A stretch of DNA of 54,462 nucleotides, taken from assembly GCA_046732895.1 (NCBI GenBank), contig JBKPNZ010000006.1:1-54462 (forward strand), given 5' to 3'. Below, piece after piece: positions 33,936 to 44,127 of the stretch (positions within the stretch are counted from its first letter, which is position 1; every line of letters starts with the position of its first letter). This DNA is from JBKPNZ01 sp046732895 (GTDB lineage Bacteria; Actinomycetota; Thermoleophilia; Solirubrobacterales; 70-9). Made by a program: the position numbers and the translations under genes. The notes beneath the pieces are model-generated. The model was not told the origin of the DNA. It worked only from the letters and a program-made list of their open reading frames with translations, and did no database searches.

Positions 33936-36092
33936 TTGACGCGTTTTCTCGCCCGTCTTGCTGATCTCGCCTATCGCCGCCGTGGCCGCATGGTCGTCGC
34001 CTGGGTCGTCGGCGCGATCCTGATCATCGGCATCGGATCGTCTCTCGCGGGCGAGTACAACGCCGACTACGACACGCCGGGGTCGGAGTCCAAGGCGGCG
34101 AGCGACCTCACCGAGCAGCGCTTCAGCGGGTACTCGGGCCAGGAGATCTACGTCGTCTGGAAGGACGAGGCGGGGGCCGACAGCCCCGCCGTGCGGCAGC
34201 AGCTCCAGGGGTTCTTCCAGGACGCAGAGCAGGTCGATCACATCGCTCCGCACACGCCGCTCCGCTTCTCGCAGGACGGCACGATCGGCTCGACGACGCT
34301 GCCGCTGACCGTCCCGGGCTGGGAGGTCACGAAGGACGACGGCGAAAAGCTGATCGACGCAGCCGAGTCGAACGACGGCAACGGGCTGGAGATCAAGCTC
34401 GGCGGCGACCCGATCTATGCCGCGCAGAGCCAGTCGAGCCCTGAGGGCATCGGGTTCCTGGGCGCCGCGATCGTGCTGCTGATCGCCTTCGGCTCGGTGG
34501 TCGCCGCCGGGCTCCCGCTGGCGATCGCGCTGATCGGCCTCGGGATCACCTCGGGCGGACTCATCGCCCTGCTCGCCAACGTCATCGACGTGCCCGATTG
34601 GACGACGGCGGTCTCGGGCCTGATCGGAATCGGCGTCGGGATCGACTACTCGCTGCTCGTACTGACCCGCTTCCGCTCCGCCCTCAACCACGGCAAGGAC
34701 CGCCACGACGCGGTGGTCGAGGCCGTCACCACGGCCGGGCGCAGCGTGATCATCGCCGGCTGCACCGTGGTGATCGCGGTGCTCGGCCTGATCCTGACCG
34801 GCCTCTCATACATGTACGGGGTCGCGATCTCGGCGTCGCTGGCAGTCCTCGTCGTGATGTCGGCGGCGGTGACCCTCCTGCCGGCCCTGCTCTCCTTCCT
34901 GGGGGAGAAGGTCGATCGCCTGCGGATCCCGTTCCTCGGCCGGACACTCCGCTCGGAGGGCGATACGCATTCGCCCGCGGCGCGCTGGAGCCACGCAGTG
35001 CAGCGCCGGCCGTGGCTCGCCGCGATCGCCGCGACGGCGGTCCTGCTGGCGCTCGCCGCTCCCGCCCTCGGCATGCGCCTTGGCTTCCCCGACGCGGGCA
35101 ACGACCCGCCGGACACGATGACGCGCCAGGCGTACGACCTGAACACGGAGGGCTTCGGGCCCGGCACGAACGGGCCGCTCGTCATCGCGGCGGACCTACC
35201 CGATGCCTCGGCCAAGGCCGACATCGAGTCCTTCGCGGACGAGGTCCGCAACCAGCCCGGTGTGGCCTTCGTGCCGGACCCGACGATCAACGACGCCGGC
35301 GACGCGGCGATCGTCACGGTGATCCCGACCACGTCCCCGCAGGATCAGGCGACCGAGGACCTCGTGAACAACCTGCGCGACGACGTGATCCCGGCCACCC
35401 TGGCCAACGAGGGCATCACCGCCCACGTCGGTGGCGTGACCGCCGCGCTCGAGGACCAGAGCGAGTACATGAAGGACCGGCTGCCGCTGTTCACGATCGG
35501 CGTCGTCGGCCTTTCGTTCCTGCTCCTGCTGGTGGCGTTCCATTCCCCGTTCATCTCGCTGAAGGCAGCGATCATGAACCTGCTCTCGGTGAGCGCCGCG
35601 TACGGCGTGATGACGCTGGCGTCGAAGGGTGGCGGCTTCAGCAACCTCATCGGCATCGACCACGAGGTGCCCGTTGCGCCGTTCATGCCGGTGATGATGT
35701 TCGCGATCCTCTTCGGCCTCTCGATGGACTACGAGGTCTTCCTGATCTCGCGGATCCGCGAGGAGTACCTGAAGGACGGCGACACCCGCCGCGCGGTGGC
35801 GGACGGACTCGCCAAGACCGCGCGCGTGATCACCGCGGCCGCGGCGATCATGGTCGTCGTCTTCCTGGCGTTCCTCGCCGCGCCCGACGTGTTCCTGAAG
35901 CTGTTCGGCATCGGGCTGGCCTCGGCGATCTTCCTCGACGCGACCATCGTGCGGATGGTGCTGGTCCCCGCGGTGATGCAGCTGCTGGGCCCACGCAACT
36001 GGTGGATCCCGGACTGGCTGGAGCGAATCCTGCCGCGGCTGGACGTCGAGCGGGTCGCCGTCGGGACGGCGGAGGGCCAGAGCCGAGCCTGA
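33936..36092 (+). CDS. MMPL/RND-family membrane exporter
   Basis: A 718-aa transporter with the 12-helix MMPL layout: one helix (MVVAWVVGAILIIGIG), a ~150-aa extracellular domain, five helices, then a sixth-to-twelfth helix repeat. Conserved features are GVGIDYSLLVLTRFR in the first half and GLSMDYEVFLISRIREEYL in the second, whose Asp-Tyr pairs form the proton relay. Likely cargo is lipids, siderophores or drugs. I chose TTG 33936, after AAGGAAAGG, as it begins just before the first basic and hydrophobic segment; an upstream extension to 33894 is less likely. Confidence 0.92.
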   Translation: MTRFLARLADLAYRRRGRMVVAWVVGAILIIGIGSSLAGEYNADYDTPGSESKAASDLTEQRFSGYSGQEIYVVWKDEAGADSPAVRQQLQGFFQDAEQVDHIAPHTPLRFSQDGTIGSTTLPLTVPGWEVTKDDGEKLIDAAESNDGNGLEIKLGGDPIYAAQSQSSPEGIGFLGAAIVLLIAFGSVVAAGLPLAIALIGLGITSGGLIALLANVIDVPDWTTAVSGLIGIGVGIDYSLLVLTRFRSALNHGKDRHDAVVEAVTTAGRSVIIAGCTVVIAVLGLILTGLSYMYGVAISASLAVLVVMSAAVTLLPALLSFLGEKVDRLRIPFLGRTLRSEGDTHSPAARWSHAVQRRPWLAAIAATAVLLALAAPALGMRLGFPDAGNDPPDTMTRQAYDLNTEGFGPGTNGPLVIAADLPDASAKADIESFADEVRNQPGVAFVPDPTINDAGDAAIVTVIPTTSPQDQATEDLVNNLRDDVIPATLANEGITAHVGGVTAALEDQSEYMKDRLPLFTIGVVGLSFLLLLVAFHSPFISLKAAIMNLLSVSAAYGVMTLASKGGGFSNLIGIDHEVPVAPFMPVMMFAILFGLSMDYEVFLISRIREEYLKDGDTRRAVADGLAKTARVITAAAAIMVVVFLAFLAAPDVFLKLFGIGLASAIFLDATIVRMVLVPAVMQLLGPRNWWIPDWLERILPRLDVERVAVGTAEGQSRA

Positions 36093-36137
36093 GCTACAGC
36101 CCGCAGAGGCGCCGCCGCGCCGGTTCGAGGGGGCGAG

Positions 36138-37487
<1,350 letters not shown>

Positions 37488-37694
37488 TCAGGCAGACGGC
37501 ACGACGACGTGCTTCACCTCCGCCATATAGCGGCCGGCGGCAGCGGCCGCCTCGTCCGGGCTGCTCCCGTTTTGACGGGCGTCCATGTACGCCGCGTACC
37601 AGTCCCACCAGTCGTGGGGCGGGGCAACCGCCTCGAACGACCCGTGATGCTCGGCCGTCTCGTGCAACAGGTCTGCGAGGGCGGCGATCTCCAT
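37488..37694 (-). CDS. 68-aa acidic Trp-rich small protein
   Basis: Starts MEIAALADLLHETAEHHGSF, then PPHDWWDWYAAYMDARQNG, then PDEAAAAAGRYMAEVKHVVV. The HDWWDWYAAYMDARQNGxxxxEA block is a pattern I associate with small actinobacterial proteins found beside VOC or bleomycin-resistance genes. ATG 37694 lies 1 nt after the VOC stop, and the GGGAGG in the end of that gene can serve as ribosome site. It forms a coupled pair with the VOC gene; function is unknown. Confidence 0.75.
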   Translation of the reverse strand: MEIAALADLLHETAEHHGSFEAVAPPHDWWDWYAAYMDARQNGSSPDEAAAAAGRYMAEVKHVVVPSA

Positions 37695-37695
37695 C

Positions 37696-38175
37696 TCAGT
37701 CCTCCCATTCCCGGCCGGGCAGGCGGGTCGTGATCTCCTGGAGCAGCCAGCTATTGCCATCGAGGTCGCTGAACGACGCGTACGCGAAGTACGAGCGCCC
37801 TTCCTGCGACTCGAAGCCCGGAGGACGCTGCTCGTACACCTCGCTGACGTCGACGCCGCGGCTGACGAGCTCATCCCGGACCGACTCGATGTCCTCAACC
37901 GCGAGGATCAGGCGCTTGACGGAGCCTGGCTCAGCTTCCGTGATGCCCTTGCCGAAGTGGATCGAGCACTCCGAGTGGGGCGGTGTGAACTGCACCACCC
38001 GAAACTCCTCGCCGGTGTCCAGGTCGATGTCGAGCCGCCACCCGAGACGCTCATAGAAGGCCTTGGCGCGATCGACATCCGCGACGGGCAACGTCACGAC
38101 CTCGAGTTTCATGTCTGCGGCCCGGACGCTGGGGCCCTCGGCCCCTGGGTCACCGGTTGTCTCCGTGCTGCTCAT
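37696..38175 (-). CDS. VOC-family glyoxalase-like protein
   Basis: A 159-aa protein. After a ~20-aa disordered start, the domain reads MKLEVVTLPVADVDRAKAFY with ERLGWRLDIDLDTGEEFRVV, and later LILAVEDIESVRDELVSRGV and SFSDLDGNSWLLQEITTR. The paired beta-alpha modules and C-terminal Glu are typical of dimeric VOC proteins. ATG 38175 has GGAGGGGA upstream; a longer reading would cross the promoter and start of the divergent gad gene. Substrate is unknown. It is cotranscribed with the 68-aa protein and probably the flavoprotein. Confidence 0.87.
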   Translation of the reverse strand: MSSTETTGDPGAEGPSVRAADMKLEVVTLPVADVDRAKAFYERLGWRLDIDLDTGEEFRVVQFTPPHSECSIHFGKGITEAEPGSVKRLILAVEDIESVRDELVSRGVDVSEVYEQRPPGFESQEGRSYFAYASFSDLDGNSWLLQEITTRLPGREWED

Positions 38176-38252
38176 GTCGTCCCCTCCATGGGTTCGTGGC
38201 GGTGGCGAGGCGAACCTACCATTCTTCATTCGCCCGGTGAACAAAAGGGCCG

Positions 38253-38258
38253 TATAGG
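38253..38258 (+). promoter_or_regulatory. Putative -10 box (TATAGG) for the gad-cyd run
   Basis: TATAGG with TTCGCC about 18 nt upstream, 28 nt before ATG 38287. The leader carries an AAGGAGG ribosome site. Confidence 0.5.
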
Positions 38259-38286
38259 TTGTGCCCGGTCGATCAAGGAGGTTCCG

Positions 38287-39687
38287 ATGCAGCTGGGCGA
38301 CGAGAAGGCAGTCGAGGCGGGGGCGGAGATCTACGAGCTCGCCACGAGGTTCGGCAACAAGTTCCTGATCGAGGGGGCGCCGGACAACGAGATGCCGAAG
38401 GAGGGCATGCCGCCGGTCGACGCCATGCGGCTGATCGCGGAGGAGCTCTTCCTCGACGGGATTCCCGAGCGGAACCTGGCGACCTTCGTCACCACGTGGA
38501 TGGAGCCTGAGGCCCAGCGCATCATCAACGAGAACAACCACCGGAACTTCATCGATCACGCCGAGTACCCCCGGACCGCGGAGATCGAGCAGCGGTGCAT
38601 CCGCATGCTGGCCAAGCTCTACAACGCTCCGGGTGAGACGACCGGGGCTCGCACACAGGGCTCATCCGAGGCGATCATGCTCGGCGCCCTGTCCTTGAAG
38701 TGGAAGTGGCGCGAGCGGCGGGAGGCAGCCGGCAAGGACACCTCGAAGCCCAATCTCGTCTTCGGCGGCGACGTGCACGTCGTCTGGGAGAAGTTCTGCC
38801 GCTACTTCGACGTCGAGCCGCGGATCGTGCCGCTCCAGCCCGACAAGTTCACGATCGGGCCCGACGACGTGGAGCCCCACGTCGATGAGAACACAATCGG
38901 GGTGGCCGCAGTGCTCGGCACCACATTCACAGGGCACGCCGACGACATCGTCGACATCAACGCCTTCCTGGTCGGCCTGCGTGATGACAGGGGGCTCGAC
39001 GTCCCGCTTCATATCGACGCCGCCAGCGGTGGCTTCGTCTGGCCGTTTCTCTACCCGGACTCGGAGTGGGACTTCCGCCTGCCCCAGGTGCGCTCGATCA
39101 ACGTCTCGGGTCACAAGTTCGGCGGCGTCTACCCGGGAATCGGCTGGCTCATCTTCCGCGATAAGGCCGACCTGGCGGAGGACCTCGTCTTCTACGAGAA
39201 CTACCTCGGCAAGACCGACGCGACGTTCACGCTCAACTTCTCGACGGGCTCGTCGATGGTCCTCGGCCAGTACTACAACCTCGTGCGCTTCGGCCACGAC
39301 GGCTACACGTATCTCATGGACGTGATGCAGCAGAACGCAAAGCTCCTGGCGGCGCGGATCCAGAAAGTTGGCCCGTTCGAGATCATCGGCCCCGACAAGG
39401 AGCAGCTGCCGCTGGTGGCCTTCAGGCTGGCCGAGGACGTCCCATACGACGAGTTCGACATCGCGTGGCAGGTGGCTGCAGAGCGTGGCTGGATGCTTCC
39501 GGCGTACACGATGCCGCCGCAGGCCGACCACGTGAAGATGCTGAGGGCCCTCGTCAAGCTCAACCTCAGCCAGGCGATGGTCTCCACCCTCGCCGACGAC
39601 ATCGTCGCCGCATGCGAGACGCTCGAGAAGAAGGGCGGAGCAAGCGAGGAGGAGCGCCAGCTGGTGAAGACCAACACCGGCTTCTGA
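38287..39687 (+). CDS. gadB: Glutamate decarboxylase
   Basis: A 466-aa PLP enzyme that converts glutamate to GABA and CO2, consuming one cytosolic proton. Family landmarks: NFIDHAEYPRTAEIEQRCI, TGARTQGSSEAIMLGALSLK, HIDAASGGFVWPFL (the Asp that pairs with PLP), and SINVSGHKFGGVYPGIGW with the Schiff-base Lys. A C-terminal tail is present, shorter on its N-terminal side than E. coli GadB. It is followed after 5 bp by a membrane phosphodiesterase-like gene and then cydAB, all one strand, so it probably heads a four-gene operon. Antiporter GadC is not in the window. Confidence 0.95.
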   Translation: MQLGDEKAVEAGAEIYELATRFGNKFLIEGAPDNEMPKEGMPPVDAMRLIAEELFLDGIPERNLATFVTTWMEPEAQRIINENNHRNFIDHAEYPRTAEIEQRCIRMLAKLYNAPGETTGARTQGSSEAIMLGALSLKWKWRERREAAGKDTSKPNLVFGGDVHVVWEKFCRYFDVEPRIVPLQPDKFTIGPDDVEPHVDENTIGVAAVLGTTFTGHADDIVDINAFLVGLRDDRGLDVPLHIDAASGGFVWPFLYPDSEWDFRLPQVRSINVSGHKFGGVYPGIGWLIFRDKADLAEDLVFYENYLGKTDATFTLNFSTGSSMVLGQYYNLVRFGHDGYTYLMDVMQQNAKLLAARIQKVGPFEIIGPDKEQLPLVAFRLAEDVPYDEFDIAWQVAAERGWMLPAYTMPPQADHVKMLRALVKLNLSQAMVSTLADDIVAACETLEKKGGASEEERQLVKTNTGF

Positions 39688-39692
39688 GGCCC

Positions 39693-41684
39693 ATGGCCGG
39701 GGGCGAGTACGGCGCACCAGTCGCCTGGGAGCCGGCGAGGCCCAGGTTCCGGCCGCTGCGCCTGGCGGTCGCCTGGGTAGTCGCGGCCGCGTCGGTCTAC
39801 CTCGCCGCCGTCCTCGTCGGCGGGGTGACGATCGAGCGCCCCGGAGCCGCGCTGCTCGCGGCGGCGCTCATCGCCGTCGTGAACGCCGTCCTCCCTCCTC
39901 TCATCGCCGCCCTGCGACTGCCATTCACCCTTGTCGTCGGCTTCATCCTCGTCCTCCTGGCCGACGCGGGAGCGCTCATGGCGGCCGACGCGGTCATCCC
40001 CGACTACATCGCGGTTGGCTCCTTCGGCGATGCCCTGCTGGCCTCGATCGTCATCGCCGCGATCACGATCGTGCTCGAGGTGCTGGCGGGGACGAACGAC
40101 GACGACACCTACACGCTGCGGGTCATCCAACGGGTCGCACGTCGCCAGGGCGAGCAGATCCGCACCGGCGCGCCCGGAATCATCTTCCTGGAGATCGACG
40201 GCCTCGGCCTGCCGATCCTCCGGGCGGCCATGCGCGACGGCAGCGCTCCGAATCTCGCACGCTGGGTCGCTGACGACGGCTACCACCTCTCCGAATGGGA
40301 GCCCGACCTCTCGTCTCAGACCGGTGCGAGCCAGGCCGGGATCCTGCTGGGTTCGAACGAGGACATTCCCGCCTTCCGCTGGGTCGAGAAGGAGACCCAG
40401 ACGATGATGACCTGCTCGGCTCCGGCCGACTGCGCCGAGATCGAGCGCCGGCGCGGCAGCGGAATCGGCCTGCTCACGAACGGCGGAGCGAGCCGCGGGA
40501 ACCTGCTCTCCGGGGAGGCCGACGAGGTGATCCTCACCGTGAGCCGAATCGAGGCCGAGAAGAGGGCGAACCCGGGCTACCGCGCCTTCCTCGCCAACGG
40601 GTTCAACGTCACCAGAGCCCTGGCGCTCTTCGGCTGGGAGGTCGTGCTCGAATGGACGGCGGCGATCCGCGCGGTCCGCCGGGACGTACGCCCCCGCGGG
40701 CACCGTGGCGGCATCTATCCCTTCCTGCGGGGAGCGATGTGCGTGATCGTCCGTGACCTGATCGTCTACGGCGTCCTCACCGACATCATGCGCGGGCGCC
40801 CCGCGGTCTACGCGACCTTCTCGAGCTACGACGAGGTCGCCCACCACTCTGGCCTGCAGCGCACCGACACGATGGAGGCCCTGCGCAAGCTCGACCAGCA
40901 GTTTGGCCGGATCGAGCGCGCCCGCCGGTACGCGCCCCGCCCCTACGAGATCGTCGTCCTCTCCGACCACGGCCAGACCCAGGGCGCGACTTTCAAGCAG
41001 CGCAACGGCTACGGGCTCGACGATCTGGTGGAGCGCTCGCTGAGCGGCGGAGACGTGGCCGAGTTCGCCGGCGGCGATGAGCAATCCGCGATGGTCGGCC
41101 ATGCCCTCGGCGAGGCCACCGGCCGCGACACCAAACAGCCGAAGAACGACGTCTCCGGGCGCGAGGTGGTCGTACTGGGCTCGGGCAACCTCGGGCTCGT
41201 CTACCTCATGGAGGAGAACCGCCGTCTGACGATGGAGGAGATCGACGAGCGCCATCCCCAGCTCCTCGATGCCCTTCGCTCCCACCCCCACGTGGGCTGG
41301 CTGCTCGTACGCTCGTCCGAGCGCGGTCCGCTGGTGCTGGGCGGCTCCGGTGAACGCCGGCTCGCCGACGGCGCCGTCGAGGGCGAGGACCCGCTGGCAG
41401 CGTTTTCGGCGACCGCGGCGCAGCACCTCGTGCGTACGGACGGTTTCGAACACGTGGCGGACATCATGGTCGGCAGCTTCTACGACCCCGTGCTCGACGA
41501 GGGCTGCGCGTTCGAGGAGCTCATCTCATTCCACGGCGGCCTCGGCGGCCCGCAGACGCGCCCGTTCATCCTCCACCCCGACCGGCTCCGGATGCCGGAG
41601 GAACCCGTCATCGGCGCCGCCGCCGTGCATGCACTGCTCGCCGGGTGGCGCGCGGAGCTCAACGGGACGGCGGCGGCTCAATAG
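39693..41684 (+). CDS. Membrane protein: holin-like 4-TM domain fused to alkaline phosphatase-superfamily domain
   Basis: A 663-aa protein. Residues ~20-150 hold four hydrophobic helices (LAVAWVVAAASVYLAAVLVG, LLAAALIAVVNAVLPPLIAA, FTLVVGFILVLLADAGALMA, LLASIVIAAITIVLEVLAG) like the actinobacterial holin superfamily IV domain. Residues ~165-650 are an alkaline phosphatase/type I phosphodiesterase-like domain: first metal Asp in GIIFLEIDGLG, nucleophile region SSQTGASQAGILLG, YDEVAHHSG and VVLSDHGQTQG. The substrate is probably a phosphodiester at the membrane. It sits between gadB (5 bp) and cydA (10 bp). Confidence 0.82.
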   Translation: MAGGEYGAPVAWEPARPRFRPLRLAVAWVVAAASVYLAAVLVGGVTIERPGAALLAAALIAVVNAVLPPLIAALRLPFTLVVGFILVLLADAGALMAADAVIPDYIAVGSFGDALLASIVIAAITIVLEVLAGTNDDDTYTLRVIQRVARRQGEQIRTGAPGIIFLEIDGLGLPILRAAMRDGSAPNLARWVADDGYHLSEWEPDLSSQTGASQAGILLGSNEDIPAFRWVEKETQTMMTCSAPADCAEIERRRGSGIGLLTNGGASRGNLLSGEADEVILTVSRIEAEKRANPGYRAFLANGFNVTRALALFGWEVVLEWTAAIRAVRRDVRPRGHRGGIYPFLRGAMCVIVRDLIVYGVLTDIMRGRPAVYATFSSYDEVAHHSGLQRTDTMEALRKLDQQFGRIERARRYAPRPYEIVVLSDHGQTQGATFKQRNGYGLDDLVERSLSGGDVAEFAGGDEQSAMVGHALGEATGRDTKQPKNDVSGREVVVLGSGNLGLVYLMEENRRLTMEEIDERHPQLLDALRSHPHVGWLLVRSSERGPLVLGGSGERRLADGAVEGEDPLAAFSATAAQHLVRTDGFEHVADIMVGSFYDPVLDEGCAFEELISFHGGLGGPQTRPFILHPDRLRMPEEPVIGAAAVHALLAGWRAELNGTAAAQ

Positions 41685-41687
41685 AGT
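41682..41687 (+). promoter_or_regulatory. Putative internal -10 box (TAGAGT) for cydAB
   Basis: TAGAGT overlaps the stop of the preceding gene and ends 7 nt before TTG 41695, which would allow leaderless cydAB transcription independent of gadB. Confidence 0.4.
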
Positions 41688-41694
41688 CGCCTCG

Positions 41695-43092
41695 TTGAGC
41701 ACGCTCCTCACCTTCGCCACCTCCTCCGAGCTGCTGCCGGCTCGCAGCCAGATGGCGTTCACGCTCGGCTTTCACATCGTCCTCGCGTGCATGGGAATCG
41801 CCTTCCCGGCGATGATGCTGATCGCCAATTACATCGGCCTGAAGCGCGATGACCCCGTCGCACTCGAGCTCGCGAGGCGGTGGTCGAAGGTCGCGGCCGT
41901 CACGTTCGCGGTCGGGGCGGTCACGGGGACGGTCCTGTCCTTCGAGTTCGGCCTGCTGTGGCCGCGGTTCACCGGCCGATTCGGCGATGTCTTCGGAATC
42001 CTGTTCGCAATCGAGGGGATCTTCTTCTTCCTCGAGGCAATCTTCATCGCCATCTACATCTTCGGATGGAAGCGCCTCTCGGGCTGGGCGCACTTCTGGA
42101 CAGGCGTGCCGATCGCGATCACCGGGATCGGCGGCGCCTTCTCGGTCGTCTCAGCGAACTCGTGGATGAACCAGCCGCAGGGCTTCACGCTCGATCAGGC
42201 CGGCAACGTCACCGACGTCGATCCCCTCAAGGTGATCTTCAACCCGGCGGTTCCGTACGAGGTCCCGCACATGATCCTCGCGGCGTACCTCGTGACGGGC
42301 TTCCTCGTCGCCTCGGTCTATGCGGTCGGGATGCTCCGCGGCCGCCGCGATCGCCACCATCGGCTGGGTCTCTTGATTCCGCTGACCGTGGCGCTGATCG
42401 TTGCGCCCATCCAGTTCCTCGTCGGCGACACGGCGGCCCGGGCGATCGCCGACGACCAGCCGATCAAGTTCGCGGCGATGGAGTGCGTCCAGCACACCGA
42501 CACGCACGTCACCGAATACATCGGCGGCATCTGCACCGACGACGGCGTGAAGGCGGGGATCGGCATCCCGGGGCTGGACTCATTCCTGGTCGACTTCAGC
42601 ACCGACACGAAAGTGACGGGCCTCGACAGCGTGCCCCCCAACGAGCGCCCGCCGGCGAACACCATGCTTCACCTCGCCTTCGACGCGATGGTCGGGATCT
42701 GCACGGCGATGATCGCGCTCGGGCTCTGGCTCGGAGTCGTGTGGTGGCGACGACGCGACTTGCCCCGGACTGCCTGGTTCCTGCGAGCGGTGGCCATCTC
42801 CGGCATCGCGGCGATCGTCGCGCTCGAGGCGGGTTGGATCGTGACCGAGGTGGGGCGGCAGCCATGGGTCGTCAACGGGGTGATGCGCACCTCTGAGGCG
42901 GTCACCGGAGCCAGCGGAGTCTGGCTCACGTTCAGCGTGGTGCTCGTGCTCTACACGCTGCTCGGGGTGGGAACCGTGATCGTGTTGCGCCGGATGGCCC
43001 AGCGATGGCGTGAGTCCGGGGACGACGAGGTGGGGGTCCCGTACGGGCCGCACTCCGAGGCGCCCGCGAGCGGCGAAGGGGTGTTGCCGTGA
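41695..43092 (+). CDS. cydA: Cytochrome bd-type quinol oxidase subunit I
   Basis: A 465-aa polytopic subunit binding haems b558, b595 and d. ARSQMAFTLGFHIVLA carries the first haem His (about residue 27). FAIEGIFFFLEAIF holds the paired Glu, and EVPHMILAAYLVTGF a further haem His. The quinol loop begins GDTAARAIADDQPIKFAAME and is of the short type. The Met ligand lies in FDAMVGICT. TTG 41695 is the likeliest start because the next in-frame ATG would remove conserved residues before the first helix. cydB overlaps by 4 bp. The high-affinity oxidase serves low-oxygen or stress respiration. Confidence 0.93.
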   Translation: MSTLLTFATSSELLPARSQMAFTLGFHIVLACMGIAFPAMMLIANYIGLKRDDPVALELARRWSKVAAVTFAVGAVTGTVLSFEFGLLWPRFTGRFGDVFGILFAIEGIFFFLEAIFIAIYIFGWKRLSGWAHFWTGVPIAITGIGGAFSVVSANSWMNQPQGFTLDQAGNVTDVDPLKVIFNPAVPYEVPHMILAAYLVTGFLVASVYAVGMLRGRRDRHHRLGLLIPLTVALIVAPIQFLVGDTAARAIADDQPIKFAAMECVQHTDTHVTEYIGGICTDDGVKAGIGIPGLDSFLVDFSTDTKVTGLDSVPPNERPPANTMLHLAFDAMVGICTAMIALGLWLGVVWWRRRDLPRTAWFLRAVAISGIAAIVALEAGWIVTEVGRQPWVVNGVMRTSEAVTGASGVWLTFSVVLVLYTLLGVGTVIVLRRMAQRWRESGDDEVGVPYGPHSEAPASGEGVLP

Positions 43093-44126
43093 GCAAGGCC
43101 GACGCGGCCGCTGCGATCCTCTGGATCGGGGCCACGCTCTACGCCGTCTTCGGGGGCGCCGACTTCGGCGCGGGCTTCTGGGCGCTGATGAGCGGCGCCG
43201 GCGAGCGCGGCGGGCGAGCGCGCCACCTGATCGCTGGGGCGATCGGACCGGTGTGGGAGGCCAACCATGTCTGGCTCATCTTCATCCTCGTCGTCCTCTG
43301 GACGGCGTTCTCCGTCGCCTTCGAGGCGGTGATGTCCACGCTCTTCATCCCCCTCTGCCTCGCAGCACTCGGGATCGTCCTGCGCGGCACGGGCTTCGCC
43401 TTCCAGGAGGTCGCCCCGGAGCTCTCGGGCCGCTCCCTGGCCGAGCGTCTGTTCGCCGTCTCCTCGGTGGTGACCCCGTTCTTCATGGGAACGGTCGTCG
43501 GAGCGATTGCGTCAGGCCGGGTTCCGTTGGGCAATGCCGCCGGCGACCCGGTGACGAGCTGGATCAACCCGGTTTCGGTGCTCATCGGGGTGCTGTTCGT
43601 GGCCACCGGCGCCTACCTCTCGGCCGTATTCCTGATCAGCGACGCGCGCCGCGCCGGCGACGCCGACCTCGAGCGTTACTTCGCCGACCGAGCGCTCGTC
43701 GCCGCGATCGCGGCGGGGGTGGTCGCGCTGGCGGGCATCTTCGTCCTGCGCGCCGATGCCCGCTACGTCTACGACGGGCTCACCTCCGACGCGGTCCCGC
43801 TCGTGATGCTTTCCGCCGCCTGCGGCATCGGGGCCCTCGTCCTGATCCGCCGCCGCGCCCGCCGGGGAATCCGCCCCCTCGCCGTCGGCGCCGTCGTGGC
43901 AATCATCTGGGGCTGGGGTGTCGCGCAACACCCCTACCTCCTCCCCACCGATCTGACGATCAGCGCCGGCGCCGCGACCGGGCCGACGCTGACGATGGTG
44001 ATCATCGTCTTTGCCGTTGCCGTCGTCCTCGTGCTGCCGTCCATAGGGTTCCTCTACACGCTCACGCAGCGCAACCTGCTGGAGCCCCACGGGGAGACCG
44101 AGGATCGGAGGCCAGGGACCGGATGA
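43089..44126 (+). CDS. cydB: Cytochrome bd-type quinol oxidase subunit II
   Basis: A 345-aa partner of CydA with about eight to nine helices. The family opening AILWIGATLYAVFGGADFGA is followed by IGPVWEANHVWLIFILVVLW, both highly typical of CydB. Later segments VVTPFFMGTVVGAIASG and GWGVAQHPYLLP match the second half. GTG/ATG-type overlap with cydA (GTGA) indicates strict coupling. No cydCD assembly genes follow; the next gene is convergent. Confidence 0.94.
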   Translation: MSKADAAAAILWIGATLYAVFGGADFGAGFWALMSGAGERGGRARHLIAGAIGPVWEANHVWLIFILVVLWTAFSVAFEAVMSTLFIPLCLAALGIVLRGTGFAFQEVAPELSGRSLAERLFAVSSVVTPFFMGTVVGAIASGRVPLGNAAGDPVTSWINPVSVLIGVLFVATGAYLSAVFLISDARRAGDADLERYFADRALVAAIAAGVVALAGIFVLRADARYVYDGLTSDAVPLVMLSAACGIGALVLIRRRARRGIRPLAVGAVVAIIWGWGVAQHPYLLPTDLTISAGAATGPTLTMVIIVFAVAVVLVLPSIGFLYTLTQRNLLEPHGETEDRRPGTG

Positions 44127-44127
44127 G

